DNA of 64,000 bases from Lysinibacillus timonensis (GCF_900291985.1 NZ_LT985980.1:434001-498000), one strand, 5' to 3'; positions 1-8,958 are shown, counted from the stretch's first letter. Notes: generated by a model not told the origin, from the letters alone. Program-made: numbers and translations.

Positions 1-1129
1 CAGGTAGTTGTTCATAGAGAGCAGGGTGAAACGGAATCCACCCCAAAAAACCAAAGCCTTGAATTAATATCGAGCCAAGCAAAACAGTCCAGCCCGCCAT
101 ATAGAAACGAGCCATTTTAAAACCTTTCAAGAGCATAGTTAAACCCGAAGTCCAAAGAAACGCTAACACAATCACAGTAAGTAACGTAATCGCATTATTG
201 ACGGCTTCAAGGTTTGGCACAGTAAAGACCGAGACTAGGGAGAAAATAGTGAGCCATAAAAAAATGTTCAGTACACGGTTATGCTTCGGCAAATGTTTTT
301 TTAGCTCTAGAAATTCTTTACTAAACAAAATCATAAAGACCACCAATAAATTACAACTAGTTGGCAATGTTCGAAACAGGAACCATTCAGAAAGAACGTG
401 CCCAACAAGTTCAAGGTCAAATGAATTCATAGCGGCTTGATATGCCATAAAGACGAACATATATAGCACATAGTAAAAATACGCTTTCTCTTTTAGGGAT
501 ACGAATAAAAATAAGTTATATAACATGAGTCCTAATAGAAAACCGTAAAACAACCCAGTGGAATATTTATAGCTCATAACACTTTCCAGAAAGCTAATAT
601 TTTTATACAGTGTAGAAGTGAACATAAGTGGCATTTCACCTGAAAGTGCAATATACACTTCTTTCACATCTGGCTCTTCAATAGGAAACAAATTAGATCG
701 ATAGCGGATAGGTTGACTATCAAGTCCGGCAATACCGCCTTTTTGAAAGGTGTAAGTGCCGTCTTCTTTGACAAAATATGCATTGACGTGATCTAGCTTG
801 TCAATACCTTCTATCACATAGCCACTCGTGTTTCCTTGAATGAGTTCACTAAGTGGCAGCCGAAGCCAAATCGTATCACTCGTATGCCAAAAAAATGCAT
901 ATTCTTGAGTGCTCGGTTTAAAGTTTTGATCATACTTTCCTTCAATTAGTTCCTCAATTGTCACTTTGTTCGTTGAATCATGATACACATCGAAGTGAGG
1001 ACCGAGATTGATACGGTTTACTTCTGAAGAACCCTCAGCAGATAGAGGAATTAAAAACATCATGATAATACCAATTAAGGCAATCCGGCATGTTAGCTTT
1101 AGTTGGTTCCATTTATTATTCCGCATCAT
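1..1129 (-). CDS. 7TM-DISM-type membrane receptor, C-terminus outside the window
   Basis: The minus-strand frame stays open from 1129 to the window edge (376 residues visible). It has a hydrophobic export segment at about residues 16-30, then an extracytoplasmic all-beta region (about 35-180) containing WHTSDTIWLRLPL and YFVKEDGTYTFQKGG, which are typical of the 7TMR-DISMED2 ligand domain. A run of membrane helices from about residue 195 contains GFLLGLMLYNLFLF and YVLYMFVFMAYQA, typical of 7TMR-DISM_7TM. Family members usually end in GGDEF, histidine kinase or PP2C/cyclase output domains; that part is missing here, so the output is unknown. I chose ATG 1129 because GGGAGAAGG sits upstream; ATG 1150 is in frame and also has AAAGGA nearby. 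Family call fairly sure, signal unknown. Confidence 0.8.
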   Translation of the reverse strand, partial: MMRNNKWNQLKLTCRIALIGIIMMFLIPLSAEGSSEVNRINLGPHFDVYHDSTNKVTIEELIEGKYDQNFKPSTQEYAFFWHTSDTIWLRLPLSELIQGNTSGYVIEGIDKLDHVNAYFVKEDGTYTFQKGGIAGLDSQPIRYRSNLFPIEEPDVKEVYIALSGEMPLMFTSTLYKNISFLESVMSYKYSTGLFYGFLLGLMLYNLFLFVSLKEKAYFYYVLYMFVFMAYQAAMNSFDLELVGHVLSEWFLFRTLPTSCNLLVVFMILFSKEFLELKKHLPKHNRVLNIFLWLTIFSLVSVFTVPNLEAVNNAITLLTVIVLAFLWTSGLTMLLKGFKMARFYMAGWTVLLGSILIQGFGFLGWIPFHPALYEQLP

Positions 1130-1284
1130 TCGTTGAGTCCCTTCTCCCATAGTTCCTTTATTATCCTTTATACTGTAATTATACTATTTTTTGGGTATAT
1201 TTCCTTAATATATTTCTAGTAGATTCGTATAATATGAAAGATTGTTCAATATTCTATTATCTTTACAACTAACTTTATGAACAG

Positions 1285-1314
1285 AAAAGGACGTAATTCT
1301 AGTTTAGAATTACG
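1285..1314 (-). terminator. Hairpin terminator after the YczE-like gene
   Basis: Perfect 10-bp arms CGTAATTCTA / TAGAATTACG with a 3-nt loop, followed on the minus strand by TCCTTTT. The rest of 1150-1382 shows no gene; it should carry the promoter of the DISM receptor gene, which I could not pin down. Confidence 0.6.
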
Positions 1315-1382
1315 CCCAATCTTGTCATATTGTTACGAAAAAGTTTTCTATAGGTAATCAATCAATACCCAATTTCTCTTGA

Positions 1383-2021
1383 TCAAAATGCTTTTACTGT
1401 ATCAGACATACTTTCATGCTGAATATTTTTCACATCAAAGTGTAGTAGCTTAAAAGTGTATTGTAAAATAAAACCTATAGCAATTACGGATATTATTGTG
1501 CCTATACCTACTTTTGCGCCTAACAGCCAGCCAATAATAAGTACCGTACCTTCTAGTAATCCTCGTATTGCGCCTATCGGTACTTTGGGCAAGCGTTTTC
1601 CTAGTGCTACCATGAGTGAATCACGGGGTCCACAACCGAGGGATGCACCAATATAAAAATAGCTTCCAAGACATATGACCACTTGACCTAATAGGAGCAT
1701 GATTATGCCCAGCCAAACATTAGACATCATAGGAATAATATTGGCAAATTGAATCAAATCCACAAATTTTCCTATCAAAATAGCGTTAAGAATAGTACCA
1801 AATCCAATTTTCTCTTTTAGTGCATAATTAATCGCAATGATAATAAAGCCAGTAATGACTACAATATTACCGTAGGATATATGGGTTAAATATGACCCCC
1901 CCATACTAAATGCTTCCCAAGGGGCTAAGCCAATGTTCGCTTGTATAATTAAATACGAACCTAGTGCATATAAAAATAGTCCAAAGATCAACCTACTTGT
2001 TCTTTTCACATAGTTATTCAT
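1383..2021 (-). CDS. YczE/YitT-like integral membrane protein
   Basis: 212 residues with about five hydrophobic spans. LGSYLIIQANIGLAPWEAF near the N-terminus and IGASLGCGPRDSLMVALGK in the middle are the two characteristic YczE-family segments (Gly-Pro-Arg-Asp signature). Family members are polytopic membrane proteins of unknown transport role; B. subtilis YczE is genetically linked to surfactin production but the mechanism is not known. ATG 2021 is preferred because AAGGGG lies 9 nt upstream; an upstream in-frame ATG (2045) would overlap the preceding regulator and has no such site. It lies 16 bp downstream of the XRE-cupin gene, so the two are probably co-transcribed and the regulator may control it. 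Confidence 0.75.
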   Translation of the reverse strand: MNNYVKRTSRLIFGLFLYALGSYLIIQANIGLAPWEAFSMGGSYLTHISYGNIVVITGFIIIAINYALKEKIGFGTILNAILIGKFVDLIQFANIIPMMSNVWLGIIMLLLGQVVICLGSYFYIGASLGCGPRDSLMVALGKRLPKVPIGAIRGLLEGTVLIIGWLLGAKVGIGTIISVIAIGFILQYTFKLLHFDVKNIQHESMSDTVKAF

Positions 2022-2037
2022 AATACAATACCCCTTG

Positions 2038-2586
2038 CTATTCATGATATAAAAGCATCACAATATTTACATCTTGATCAGTTAAGTTCGCATATTTATG
2101 TTTACAATTTGCAAGAAACTGTATCGCTTCACCTTCTTGTAAATGAAACATTTTGTCTTCTATTTCTACACTAAAGACACCTTTAGTACAGATAATATAT
2201 TCCCTAATACCTGATTCATGGCGCTCGGACACACGTTCAGAATGGGGTGTAATTTCATGGCGAAATATTTCAAACTTTTTATTTGGGTCAAATTCAAATA
2301 ATACAAATAGTTCAAATCCATCCCATGCAGAATAATGTTTAACTGTATCATTTGTCGTTAACGAGACTTGAGGCGTTTTGGTATGCGTGAGCTGCGAGAG
2401 TGGAACATTAATGCCATCACATATCTTTTCGAGAACAGAGATGGTGGGACTTTTTGTGCACCTTTCAATATCACTCAACATACTCTTACTGACACCTGTT
2501 AATATGGCTAAATCATCTAATGTTAGATTTCGCTCTTGCCTTATTCGTTTTATATTTCTGCTAATCGTTTCGCTTGCTGAAACCAT
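2038..2586 (-). CDS. XRE-family regulator with C-terminal cupin
   Basis: 182 residues. Residues about 5-65 form a helix-turn-helix of the XRE/HTH_3 type (LTLDDLAILTGVSKSMLSDIER), and residues about 105-180 a cupin_2 fold (HEITPHSERVSE, then EGEAIQFLANCKHKYAN). Such HTH-cupin proteins bind a small ligand in the cupin barrel and usually control the adjacent transporter or enzyme. Start chosen at ATG 2586, placed 5 nt after GGAGG; a TTG four codons upstream lies before that site and is rejected. It is followed 16 bp later by the YczE-like gene, which is the likely target. Ligand unknown. Confidence 0.85.
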   Translation of the reverse strand: MVSASETISRNIKRIRQERNLTLDDLAILTGVSKSMLSDIERCTKSPTISVLEKICDGINVPLSQLTHTKTPQVSLTTNDTVKHYSAWDGFELFVLFEFDPNKKFEIFRHEITPHSERVSERHESGIREYIICTKGVFSVEIEDKMFHLQEGEAIQFLANCKHKYANLTDQDVNIVMLLYHE

Positions 2587-2690
2587 ACGCACCTCCAAAA
2601 TTCAATAGCGGATTAAATTCACTATAGCGAAAATTTACTCCACTTTCACTGACTTGTCAATTATTTCCTAAAATTTTTATACTCTCCTAT

Positions 2691-2722
2691 AAAAAAAGAC
2701 ACACTTCTTCAAGAAATGCGTC
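2691..2722 (-). terminator. Intrinsic terminator after the 2843-3193 gene
   Basis: Stem GACGCATTTCTT / AAGAAGTGTGTC with T7 on the minus strand. Belongs to a recurring terminator stem type in this window (see finding). Confidence 0.65.
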
Positions 2723-2842
2723 AGGTTGATAAAATCATATAAAGTTTTTACAAACCCTTCATTTGTAGTAATCAAAGAGGTTTGTATATTTCCCAGCTCT
2801 ACCTAATTCCCCACCCATAGCTGAACCTCGTTCCACAACTAA

Positions 2843-3193
2843 TTATGAAATATCCTTTTTATATTGCACTACCAAGTAAACTCCACCAGCTAAAAATGCT
2901 AGCCCATATTTGAACAAGAAAAAGATGTTCCACATATAATCTCTAGGGAAAATCATGTCACATATTATTACTACCCCCAACACACAGTAAGCACTTTTCA
3001 AAGAGATTATATTTGTTCGTTCATCTTTTGGCCCCATCTTTTTATGCATTACATAGGCAAAAATTGCACTACCAATAAGCAGTAAAAAACTAACACCTAT
3101 GAGAAGATTCCAATTTCCCGTAGATTGTTCAGCCCAGGACTTTAATGGGGAAAACATTGCGCTATGGATATCTGAGAAAAACTTATTTATCAT
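2843..3193 (-). CDS. Small membrane protein paired with an XRE regulator (DUF2178-like)
   Basis: 116 residues, three or four hydrophobic spans (about 29-48, 66-82, 90-108) and the segment KKMGPKDERTNIISLKSAY between the first two. That charged KDER-type loop and size resemble the DUF2178 membrane proteins usually found beside short XRE regulators; the assignment is from memory of the family pattern, not a search. Start ATG 3193 has GGAGAG 7 nt upstream. It overlaps the end of the regulator gene by 11 bp, which implies translational coupling. Function unknown. Confidence 0.6.
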   Translation of the reverse strand: MINKFFSDIHSAMFSPLKSWAEQSTGNWNLLIGVSFLLLIGSAIFAYVMHKKMGPKDERTNIISLKSAYCVLGVVIICDMIFPRDYMWNIFFLFKYGLAFLAGGVYLVVQYKKDIS

Positions 3194-3422
3194 GTTGATT
3201 CTCTCCTTTCACATAAGTAAAAATATCGTTTACATCCACATTAAAAAACTCAGCTATTCGAAAAGCTAACAGCAGCGTCGGAACATAATTTCCTTTTTCC
3301 ATGACGAAGATGGTTTGTTTGGAAACCCCGACTTTCTCTGCTAATTCTTGTTGAGACATTCTGGCAAGTACACGATATTCATAAACCTTATTTGATATCG
3401 AATCACCATAATCTTTCTTCAT
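3183..3422 (-). CDS. Short XRE-family transcriptional regulator
   Basis: 79 residues made almost entirely of one HTH_3 domain: YRVLARMSQQELAEKVGVSK then TIFVMEKGNYVPTLLLAFRI, then FFNVDVNDIF. This is the YgzD-type layout (HTH of about 65 residues, no ligand domain). ATG 3422 is preferred because GAGGTGG lies 5 nt upstream; the longer reading from 3455 places that site inside the gene. It overlaps the following membrane-protein gene by 11 bp. Likely an autorepressor of the two-gene operon (inference). Confidence 0.8.
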   Translation of the reverse strand: MKKDYGDSISNKVYEYRVLARMSQQELAEKVGVSKQTIFVMEKGNYVPTLLLAFRIAEFFNVDVNDIFTYVKGENQHDK

Positions 3423-3544
3423 AACAACCACCTCTTGAATCAAATTATAAAACACACTTTACCAAAAGTAAAGTATACTTATACAAAATATTAAAACTGT
3501 TTTATTTATGATTACCTTACTTTTGTTCAAGAGAAGCTAGAAAC

Positions 3545-3585
3545 AAAAAGAACCTAACGAAATTCTTCATAATTCCGTCAGGTTC
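3545..3585 (-). terminator. Hairpin with T-tract
   Basis: Arms GAACCTGACGGAATT / AATTTCGTTAGGTTC (13 of 15 paired) followed by CTTTTTG on the minus strand. A second stop signal behind the CAP gene, between it and the XRE promoter. Confidence 0.5.
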
Positions 3586-3672
3586 ACATATTGAATTGGT
3601 GTGCTATATAGTTATATAGATATTAAAGTGTGTATTCGAATACGGTCAGTTATAAAAATTATTGAGCTAGTA

Positions 3673-3717
3673 AAAAAGATGGTCATAAGCCATTTTCGGC
3701 TTCAAGACCATCTTTTT
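3673..3717 (-). terminator. Terminator of the CAP-domain gene
   Basis: 12-bp arms AAAAAGATGGTC / GACCATCTTTTT with an inner AGCC/GGCT stem, T-rich on both sides; it lies 22 bp after the stop at 3739. Confidence 0.8.
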
Positions 3718-3738
3718 AAAAGCTGATTCTATTACCTA

Positions 3739-4611
3739 TTAAAGTTGGATAAATTGTTGAGTCCAATAGTTACCATCTGCAACATAACCTACTCCAATAT
3801 GCGTATAATTAGCGTTTAGGATGTTTGCACGGTGACCTGGAGAGTCCATCCATGCTTGTACAACTTGAGCAGGTGTTGTTTGTCCTTGCGCAATGTTTTC
3901 ACCTGCTGCACGGTATGAAATTCCAGCTGCTTTAATTTGATCAAACGGGCTTCCGTAAGTTGGACTGTTATGGCTGAAGTAATTATTTTTTGCCATATCC
4001 TCTGATTTTGCTTGAGCTACTCCCATTAATGGTGTGTATATTTCAAGTGGTTTAAGACCAGCTTTTGCACGTTCAGCATTTGTTAAATCTACTACTTGTT
4101 TCTCAAATTCAGAGACTGATTGATTCACATTTGTAGTAGGTGTTTTTGTTGGTGCTGCTACTTGTTGAATATTTGTTGGTGCTTTTGTAGTGTTGCTTGT
4201 TGCTGGTTTTGCTGTTTGTTTTGTTGGTGTTTTTGTTGTATTGCTTGTTGCCGGTTTTGCTGGTGTTTGAGGTGTTTTTACCTCTTTTTCTACTGGTTTA
4301 TTAGTAGTTTCATTTTGCGTTGATCTCTCTACTGTATTTAATGCTTGAATTACTTTATTAGCATCTGAAGCATTTAACGTATTATTTACTAGATCTTTAA
4401 CTTTACTAATATCAAGTTGCCCATTTTGTAAAGAGATGTTCCCAATTAATTGATATGCAATTGCTTGATAGTTATCCCCTTTCATCATTTGAATGATTTG
4501 AGGATTAGCTTCAACCTTAACTTCTTTATTTAAACTAGCTGCATCTGCTGAAGTGAAAGATGCTCCGAATAAAGTTGCTGCAATTACTGAACCTGCTAAA
4601 AATTTTTTCAT
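3739..4611 (-). CDS. Secreted CAP-domain protein (YkwD-like)
   Basis: 290 residues: signal peptide (about 1-24, cleavage near SADAA-S), a helical N-terminal part, a low-complexity Thr/Pro/Lys/Ala linker (about 95-160) with the unit KPATSNTTK repeated, then a CAP/SCP-PR1 domain (about 170-290). The CAP part shows NAERAKAGLKPL, YFSHNSPTYGSPFDQI, GENIAQGQTTPAQVVQAW and SPGHRANILN, including the two His and the Glu of the CAP cavity. Bacillus homologues are extracellular or spore-coat associated; biochemical role is unsettled. The linker looks wall-spanning but there is no SLH, LysM or LPXTG anchor. GGGAGG lies about 9 nt before the ATG. Confidence 0.85.
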   Translation of the reverse strand: MKKFLAGSVIAATLFGASFTSADAASLNKEVKVEANPQIIQMMKGDNYQAIAYQLIGNISLQNGQLDISKVKDLVNNTLNASDANKVIQALNTVERSTQNETTNKPVEKEVKTPQTPAKPATSNTTKTPTKQTAKPATSNTTKAPTNIQQVAAPTKTPTTNVNQSVSEFEKQVVDLTNAERAKAGLKPLEIYTPLMGVAQAKSEDMAKNNYFSHNSPTYGSPFDQIKAAGISYRAAGENIAQGQTTPAQVVQAWMDSPGHRANILNANYTHIGVGYVADGNYWTQQFIQL

Positions 4612-4789
4612 GTTTGTATTCCTCCCTTTCTTTCTACAACAACTATGTTACAGTACAAATTGTGTAATAAAGGGCCCATAAACTGGTAAGAATGACAGTC
4701 AACTATAAAAGATTAATAGATTAAATAGTTTCATTCTATAAATCTCCCATATACAACCAGTCAAAAGGAATTTTACCACTGAAAAGCTA

Positions 4790-4818
4790 TTGACATGTTT
4801 ATATAATTATAATATAAT
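4790..4818 (+). promoter_or_regulatory. SigA-type promoter for the ispA-endonuclease pair
   Basis: TTGACA at 4790-4795, a 17-nt spacer, TATAAT at 4813-4818 (another TATAAT at 4808 would give a 12-nt spacer). The predicted start leaves a leader of about 170 nt before the ATG at 4997; I see no strong secondary structure in it. The rest of the 4612-4996 gap holds nothing else recognisable. Confidence 0.7.
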
Positions 4819-4996
4819 ACAAAACTTTTACTCCTATGTTACAGCTACGTAACGATAATCTCTTCAATTATATTAACTAACTATTTAGTTCGATAGTAGC
4901 CCATCTAATGGAACTGTTCATATAAATTCTGAATTGTTAAACTATTAACAACTTCCAAGATTCCACATAAAACTTATTTCTATCAGGAGGGATACA

Positions 4997-5959
4997 ATGG
5001 AACAAAAGTTACATTTATTGCCGTATCTAGTGAATGCGGTAGTTGAAGAAGTGTCTGAAGTGCCAAAAAGTATTGAGTTGATTGCTGCTCCAAAAATTTG
5101 GGAGAAATCTAAAGGTAATGGAATCACTGTCGCAATATTGGACACAGGCTGCGACGTCAACCATCCTGATTTAAGTGAACGTATTATCGGCGGAAGGAAT
5201 TTCACTGGTGATGATCAAGGAGACCCTAATATATACACCGATTATAACGGTCATGGAACACATGTTGCTGGGACAATTGCTGCCATTCATAACGGTAAAG
5301 GCGTAGTTGGTGTTGCACCAGAAGCAAGTTTATTAATTGTAAAGGTACTTGATAAAAATGGATCAGGGCAATACGACTGGATCATCAATGGAATTAATTA
5401 TGCAGTTGAACAAAGAGTCGATATCATCTCCATGAGCCTCGGCGGTTCCGTCGATGTACCTGAGTTACATCAAGCGATTCAAAACGCAATCGCAAATCAA
5501 ATTCTAGTTGTTTGTGCCGCTGGAAATGAGGGAGATGGAGAAAGTTCTTCAGATGAATTGGCCTACCCTGCTTGCTACAATGAAGTCATTAGCGTTGGAT
5601 CCATTAATTTGCAACGCCGTACTTCTGATTTCTCAAATTCAAATAATGAAGTGGACCTAGTAGCTCCTGGTGAAGAAATCCTTTCAACATTTTTAAACGG
5701 AACTTATGCAAGGCTAAGCGGAACTTCGATGGCCACACCACATGTATCCGGTGCACTTGCACTCATAAAAGATATTTCCGTCAAGAACTTTGAACGAGAT
5801 TTAACAGAGGATGAGCTGTATGCCCAACTAATCAAAAGAACAATTCCATTAGGTAACTCGCCAAAACTCGAAGGGAACGGTTTGCTTTACTTAACAATAG
5901 AGGAATTCTTATCAGAAGTGTACAACCAAACGATATCTGTACAGGTAATGAAAATATAA
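4997..5959 (+). CDS. ispA: Intracellular subtilisin-like serine protease
   Basis: 320 residues, no signal peptide. The N-terminus carries the LLPY segment near residues 7-10 that matches the LIPY/F propeptide motif of intracellular subtilisins, which blocks the active site until cleaved. Catalytic triad motifs are all present: Asp in ILDTGCDVNHPDL (about 50), His in YNGHGTHVAGT (about 87) and Ser in LSGTSMATPHVSG (about 250), plus the oxyanion Asn in CAAGNEG. Length and order match B. subtilis IspA, the main cytoplasmic protease of stationary phase and sporulation. GGAGG lies about 7 nt before the ATG. The stop TAA overlaps the next ATG by one base (TAATG), coupling it to an endonuclease gene. 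Confidence 0.9.
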   Translation: MEQKLHLLPYLVNAVVEEVSEVPKSIELIAAPKIWEKSKGNGITVAILDTGCDVNHPDLSERIIGGRNFTGDDQGDPNIYTDYNGHGTHVAGTIAAIHNGKGVVGVAPEASLLIVKVLDKNGSGQYDWIINGINYAVEQRVDIISMSLGGSVDVPELHQAIQNAIANQILVVCAAGNEGDGESSSDELAYPACYNEVISVGSINLQRRTSDFSNSNNEVDLVAPGEEILSTFLNGTYARLSGTSMATPHVSGALALIKDISVKNFERDLTEDELYAQLIKRTIPLGNSPKLEGNGLLYLTIEEFLSEVYNQTISVQVMKI

Positions 5960-6771
5960 TGAACATGCTAGAATTGCTATCTTCGGAATTTGAAGCGGCC
6001 AAGGAAGACTTTTTAAACTTTAAAGAAAATCGACCTTATTATGATGAGAAGAAAGATAATGAAATTAAAAAACAATACTATAAGAGGCTTTCATTTGAAG
6101 AGGCTAACCTGTCAAACAGCCTGCACAATCTAATAGAAAAAACACATACTAATCCATTAAACTACAAACCACACCGTTATGTGTATCCTTGGGTTGATTT
6201 GCAGGAAGATGGTACATTAAAAAGTCTTTATTCAGGAAAATGGATGGACCCACTTTCAGTTATCGAGAAAGATATTCAGCTCCATGAAATGCAGGCAAAG
6301 GGTCTAATCAGCATTTTATCGGATGCCCAATTTAATTGTGAACATGTAGTCCCTCAATCATGGTTCGATAAGAAAGAACCAATGAGAGGCGACTTACATC
6401 ATTTATTTGCCTGCGAACCTTCTTGCAATAGCAGTCGCAGCAATTATCCATACTACGATTTCCACGATTATATCCCTGAAGGAATGATTTTTGGAATTAA
6501 AGAAGGTTGTGGCAAAGCGGAAGAAAGTAAATTCGAACCAGAATATGGAAAAGGAATCGTTGCTCGAGCAACATTCTATTTCCTCATTCGCTATCCTAAC
6601 GCGATAAAAAAAGAACATGTAAACGTCTCTTTATTGCTTAATTGGCATCAGATATTTCCTGTATCTACTTATGAAAAACATCGTAACCTTGCGATCCATG
6701 AACTACAAGGCAATCGAAATCCGTTGATAGATTTCCCAGAGAGCGCTGAAAGGTTCATCAACATAAGATAA
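5959..6771 (+). CDS. Endonuclease I (EndA/NucM) family nuclease without signal peptide
   Basis: 270 residues. The catalytic core NCEHVVPQSWF (about 131-141) corresponds to the EHVWPQS-type metal/His site of endonuclease I (a beta-beta-alpha metal nuclease); GDLHHLFACEPSCNSSRSN follows at the usual distance and supplies the supporting His/Asn residues. Relatives such as E. coli EndA and B. subtilis Bsn are exported, but here the N-terminus is charged and lacks any hydrophobic stretch, so the enzyme is predicted to stay in the cytoplasm. Translationally coupled (TAATG) to intracellular subtilisin. This suggests nucleic-acid and protein turnover in the same compartment, or release on lysis (inference). 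Family call good; localisation inferred. Confidence 0.8.
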   Translation: MNMLELLSSEFEAAKEDFLNFKENRPYYDEKKDNEIKKQYYKRLSFEEANLSNSLHNLIEKTHTNPLNYKPHRYVYPWVDLQEDGTLKSLYSGKWMDPLSVIEKDIQLHEMQAKGLISILSDAQFNCEHVVPQSWFDKKEPMRGDLHHLFACEPSCNSSRSNYPYYDFHDYIPEGMIFGIKEGCGKAEESKFEPEYGKGIVARATFYFLIRYPNAIKKEHVNVSLLLNWHQIFPVSTYEKHRNLAIHELQGNRNPLIDFPESAERFINIR

Positions 6772-6833
6772 AGTGCTCTAGTGTACTTCCCTAGTTTCTA
6801 TTATGGAAAGCCATTTGGCAGCAACTGTTAAAA

Positions 6834-6869
6834 GACAAACGGAATTCGAATATTCGGATTCCGTTTGTC
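6834..6869 (+). terminator. Long palindrome after the protease-nuclease operon
   Basis: Near-perfect 36-nt palindrome with outer arms GACAAACGGAAT / ATTCCGTTTGTC, 62 bp after the stop codon. The downstream T-tract is weak (CATTTTC), so termination strength is uncertain. The remaining 6870-7087 shows only an isolated TATAAT at 6941 without a convincing -35. Confidence 0.5.
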
Positions 6870-7087
6870 CATTTTCTATTGTGCAAATAAATTCGTCCGA
6901 GTTATAAACTTAAACTTAAACATTATGTATGAAAGAAATATATAATAGACTGACTTCTTTGCAACTTTAGGAGACCTTCTCGAGTATTTTTTATATCATT
7001 TTTATTCCTTACTAAACCATATTGCTTACATAAAATTGTTGGCTAGGAAGATAATATGAACAATATCTTAGAAAGGAGAAAATATTC

Positions 7088-8335
7088 GTGAAACAGGCTT
7101 TCCTCATAACGATGATCTTTGCTATTAGTATTTTGTTTCCATTAGCACCCTCCTCAGCTGCTGAAAGTCAAGTAAAAGCAGCATTCATAAGGGGCGGCAA
7201 TTTGTGGGTTTTAATAGATGGCCAAGAAACGCAAGTAACAGATTCGGGCAAAGTATTCGCTAAACCTGAGTGGTCAAAAGATGGAACTATGCTCGTTTAT
7301 CAAGAAGAAGCACCTTCTCAATTTGATAAAGAAGAAGAAACTCAGTCAGAAATATGGATTTATCATATTAACACTAAAGAAAAAAAGAAAGTCTTTTATA
7401 ATGGTTTTTCACCTGAATGGGCACCGCATAAAGACGTTATTGCTTATAAAGACCATGTGATTCTAGATATCTCAAACTTTAAGCGCTTCTATAATATTGC
7501 AACTGGTGTTAGCGATTTTGAATGGTTACCAGACGGTTCTGGCTTCCTCCTTTCAACAGCTGGTACTCTTCGCCCGGATGGTTGGTCAAGTGCCTCCTTG
7601 TTTACTAAAAAAGTTGGTGACAACTATGAAGACATTGTACTGTTTGGAGGAGTAGAACCTTTCTTTACACTACCAAGAGAAATCGGGACAACGGAACAAA
7701 ACAAACTGATTGCGGTTTATGCTGATCAGTTAACCTATTCTCCAAGTGGAAAGTGGATTTCATTTGTTGTGTCTCCAACCGCCTCTTGGTCCATGGATAG
7801 CAATATGGTTTGTGTCATTGATAATACAGGAAACAACTTTGAAGTGTTAGACGAAATGATTTTACATGTAGGTCAGCCTAAGTGGGCACCTTCCTCTGAT
7901 ACTTTAGCCTATATCGCTGGTGGCGGAAGAATTGTTTTTGGTTTTAAAAATAAAGACTTAAAAGTTAAGGAAATGCCTGTTTCAGGAACACTAACCCCTG
8001 AGAATTACGCGGATCTTGATTTTAATTGGATTACGGATAACGAACTAGTAACATCGAGAATAAAGGAACAAGAATGGACAAATGACTTTAGCCAGCACCC
8101 GCTTCCAGTGCTTTATTCTATCAATATTGAAACAAATAACCAAACCCAAATTACCACTCCTCCTAAAGGCTTTGGAGATTACGCCCCTCAGTACGTCCCA
8201 TCGATGAATAAGCTCGTTTGGCTAAGGGGAACTTCTATTACGGATACGGGTAGGAACCTCTGGAAAGCCAACACGGATGGAACAGAAGCAACGGAATGGA
8301 TTCGTGATGTAGATGCGATTGTATTTTATAATTAA
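7088..8335 (+). CDS. Secreted TolB/WD40-like beta-propeller protein
   Basis: 415 residues starting at GTG 7088 after AAAGGAG. Signal peptide about 1-25 (ending PSSAAES). The body is a series of repeats of PEWSKDGTMLVYQEE, FEWLPDGSGFLLSTA, LTYSPSGKWISFVV, PKWAPSSDTLAYIAGG and FNWITDNELVTSR, i.e. the 'W-P-DG-L-Y' blade motif of TolB/PD40 propellers, about six blades. No catalytic domain follows the propeller. It stands alone between hairpins, so no partner is indicated; likely an extracellular or surface binding protein. Product class fairly sure, ligand unknown. Confidence 0.7.
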   Translation: MKQAFLITMIFAISILFPLAPSSAAESQVKAAFIRGGNLWVLIDGQETQVTDSGKVFAKPEWSKDGTMLVYQEEAPSQFDKEEETQSEIWIYHINTKEKKKVFYNGFSPEWAPHKDVIAYKDHVILDISNFKRFYNIATGVSDFEWLPDGSGFLLSTAGTLRPDGWSSASLFTKKVGDNYEDIVLFGGVEPFFTLPREIGTTEQNKLIAVYADQLTYSPSGKWISFVVSPTASWSMDSNMVCVIDNTGNNFEVLDEMILHVGQPKWAPSSDTLAYIAGGGRIVFGFKNKDLKVKEMPVSGTLTPENYADLDFNWITDNELVTSRIKEQEWTNDFSQHPLPVLYSINIETNNQTQITTPPKGFGDYAPQYVPSMNKLVWLRGTSITDTGRNLWKANTDGTEATEWIRDVDAIVFYN

Positions 8336-8483
8336 ACACAATGACTCTCCTTATAGTAGTTGTGTTAACACTGCCAAAAAGGGTCTCAGTTACCTTTCAT
8401 GAATAAATATTATCCATAGGGTTACTGAGAGCTCTTGAGGTATTGCCCCAACATAGTTACACCAATCGGTCTCATTAAACAGT

Positions 8484-8519
8484 AAAAAAGAGCACAATTT
8501 CTTCGGGAGAAATGCACTC
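8484..8519 (-). terminator. Terminator of the 8536-8958 gene
   Basis: Stem GAGTGCATTTCT / AGAAATTGTGCTC followed by T6 on the minus strand. Confidence 0.7.
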
Positions 8520-8535
8520 ATAGATTGAATCATCA

Positions 8536-8958
8536 TTAAACTTCTTCTTGATAAATGTCTAATTTGATTGGTTTAAAGTTTAATACGATTTTAAATTCCT
8601 CTAGGTTTTCGATATGACCAAAGAAATCGTCTATATTATCATAGTCCATTGACCATTCTGATACCTCTAACTTTTTTAATTCATCTGTTGGTTCAAACAA
8701 ACATTCACAGTGTAGTTGTTCCATGTGTGTGTGATTCTCACCGTCATTTAAAGTAAATTGACGTACCAAATCAAAATAAAAGAGTTCCTCTCCAGAAAAC
8801 GCGGAAACACCACATTGAACTAAAATTTCCTTATCCTCTTCACCATCAACAGGGTCCTTACAAAAAGCCTTAAACGTTTCCCAAACATTTTTTATATCCT
8901 TGGAATTTTCACTAATCAGATTTTTAAGAAAGCTTTCAACATTCCTAACAGTAAGCAT
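8536..8958 (-). CDS. Hypothetical acidic cytosolic protein
   Basis: 140 residues, no signal peptide or membrane span, strongly acidic. It contains CGVSAFSGEELFYFDLVRQF and HTHMEQLHCECLFEPT. I do not recognise the family. ATG 8958 is chosen because GGAGGTG lies 5 nt before it; an upstream in-frame ATG at 9012 would add a Tyr-rich stretch and has no ribosome binding site. It precedes its own terminator and follows a secreted protein gene on the same strand. Confidence 0.6.
   Translation of the reverse strand: MLTVRNVESFLKNLISENSKDIKNVWETFKAFCKDPVDGEEDKEILVQCGVSAFSGEELFYFDLVRQFTLNDGENHTHMEQLHCECLFEPTDELKKLEVSEWSMDYDNIDDFFGHIENLEEFKIVLNFKPIKLDIYQEEV

Noticed and set aside
198-440. 80-codon plus-strand ORF
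   Set aside because: Antisense to the DISM receptor gene, which reads continuously on the minus strand.
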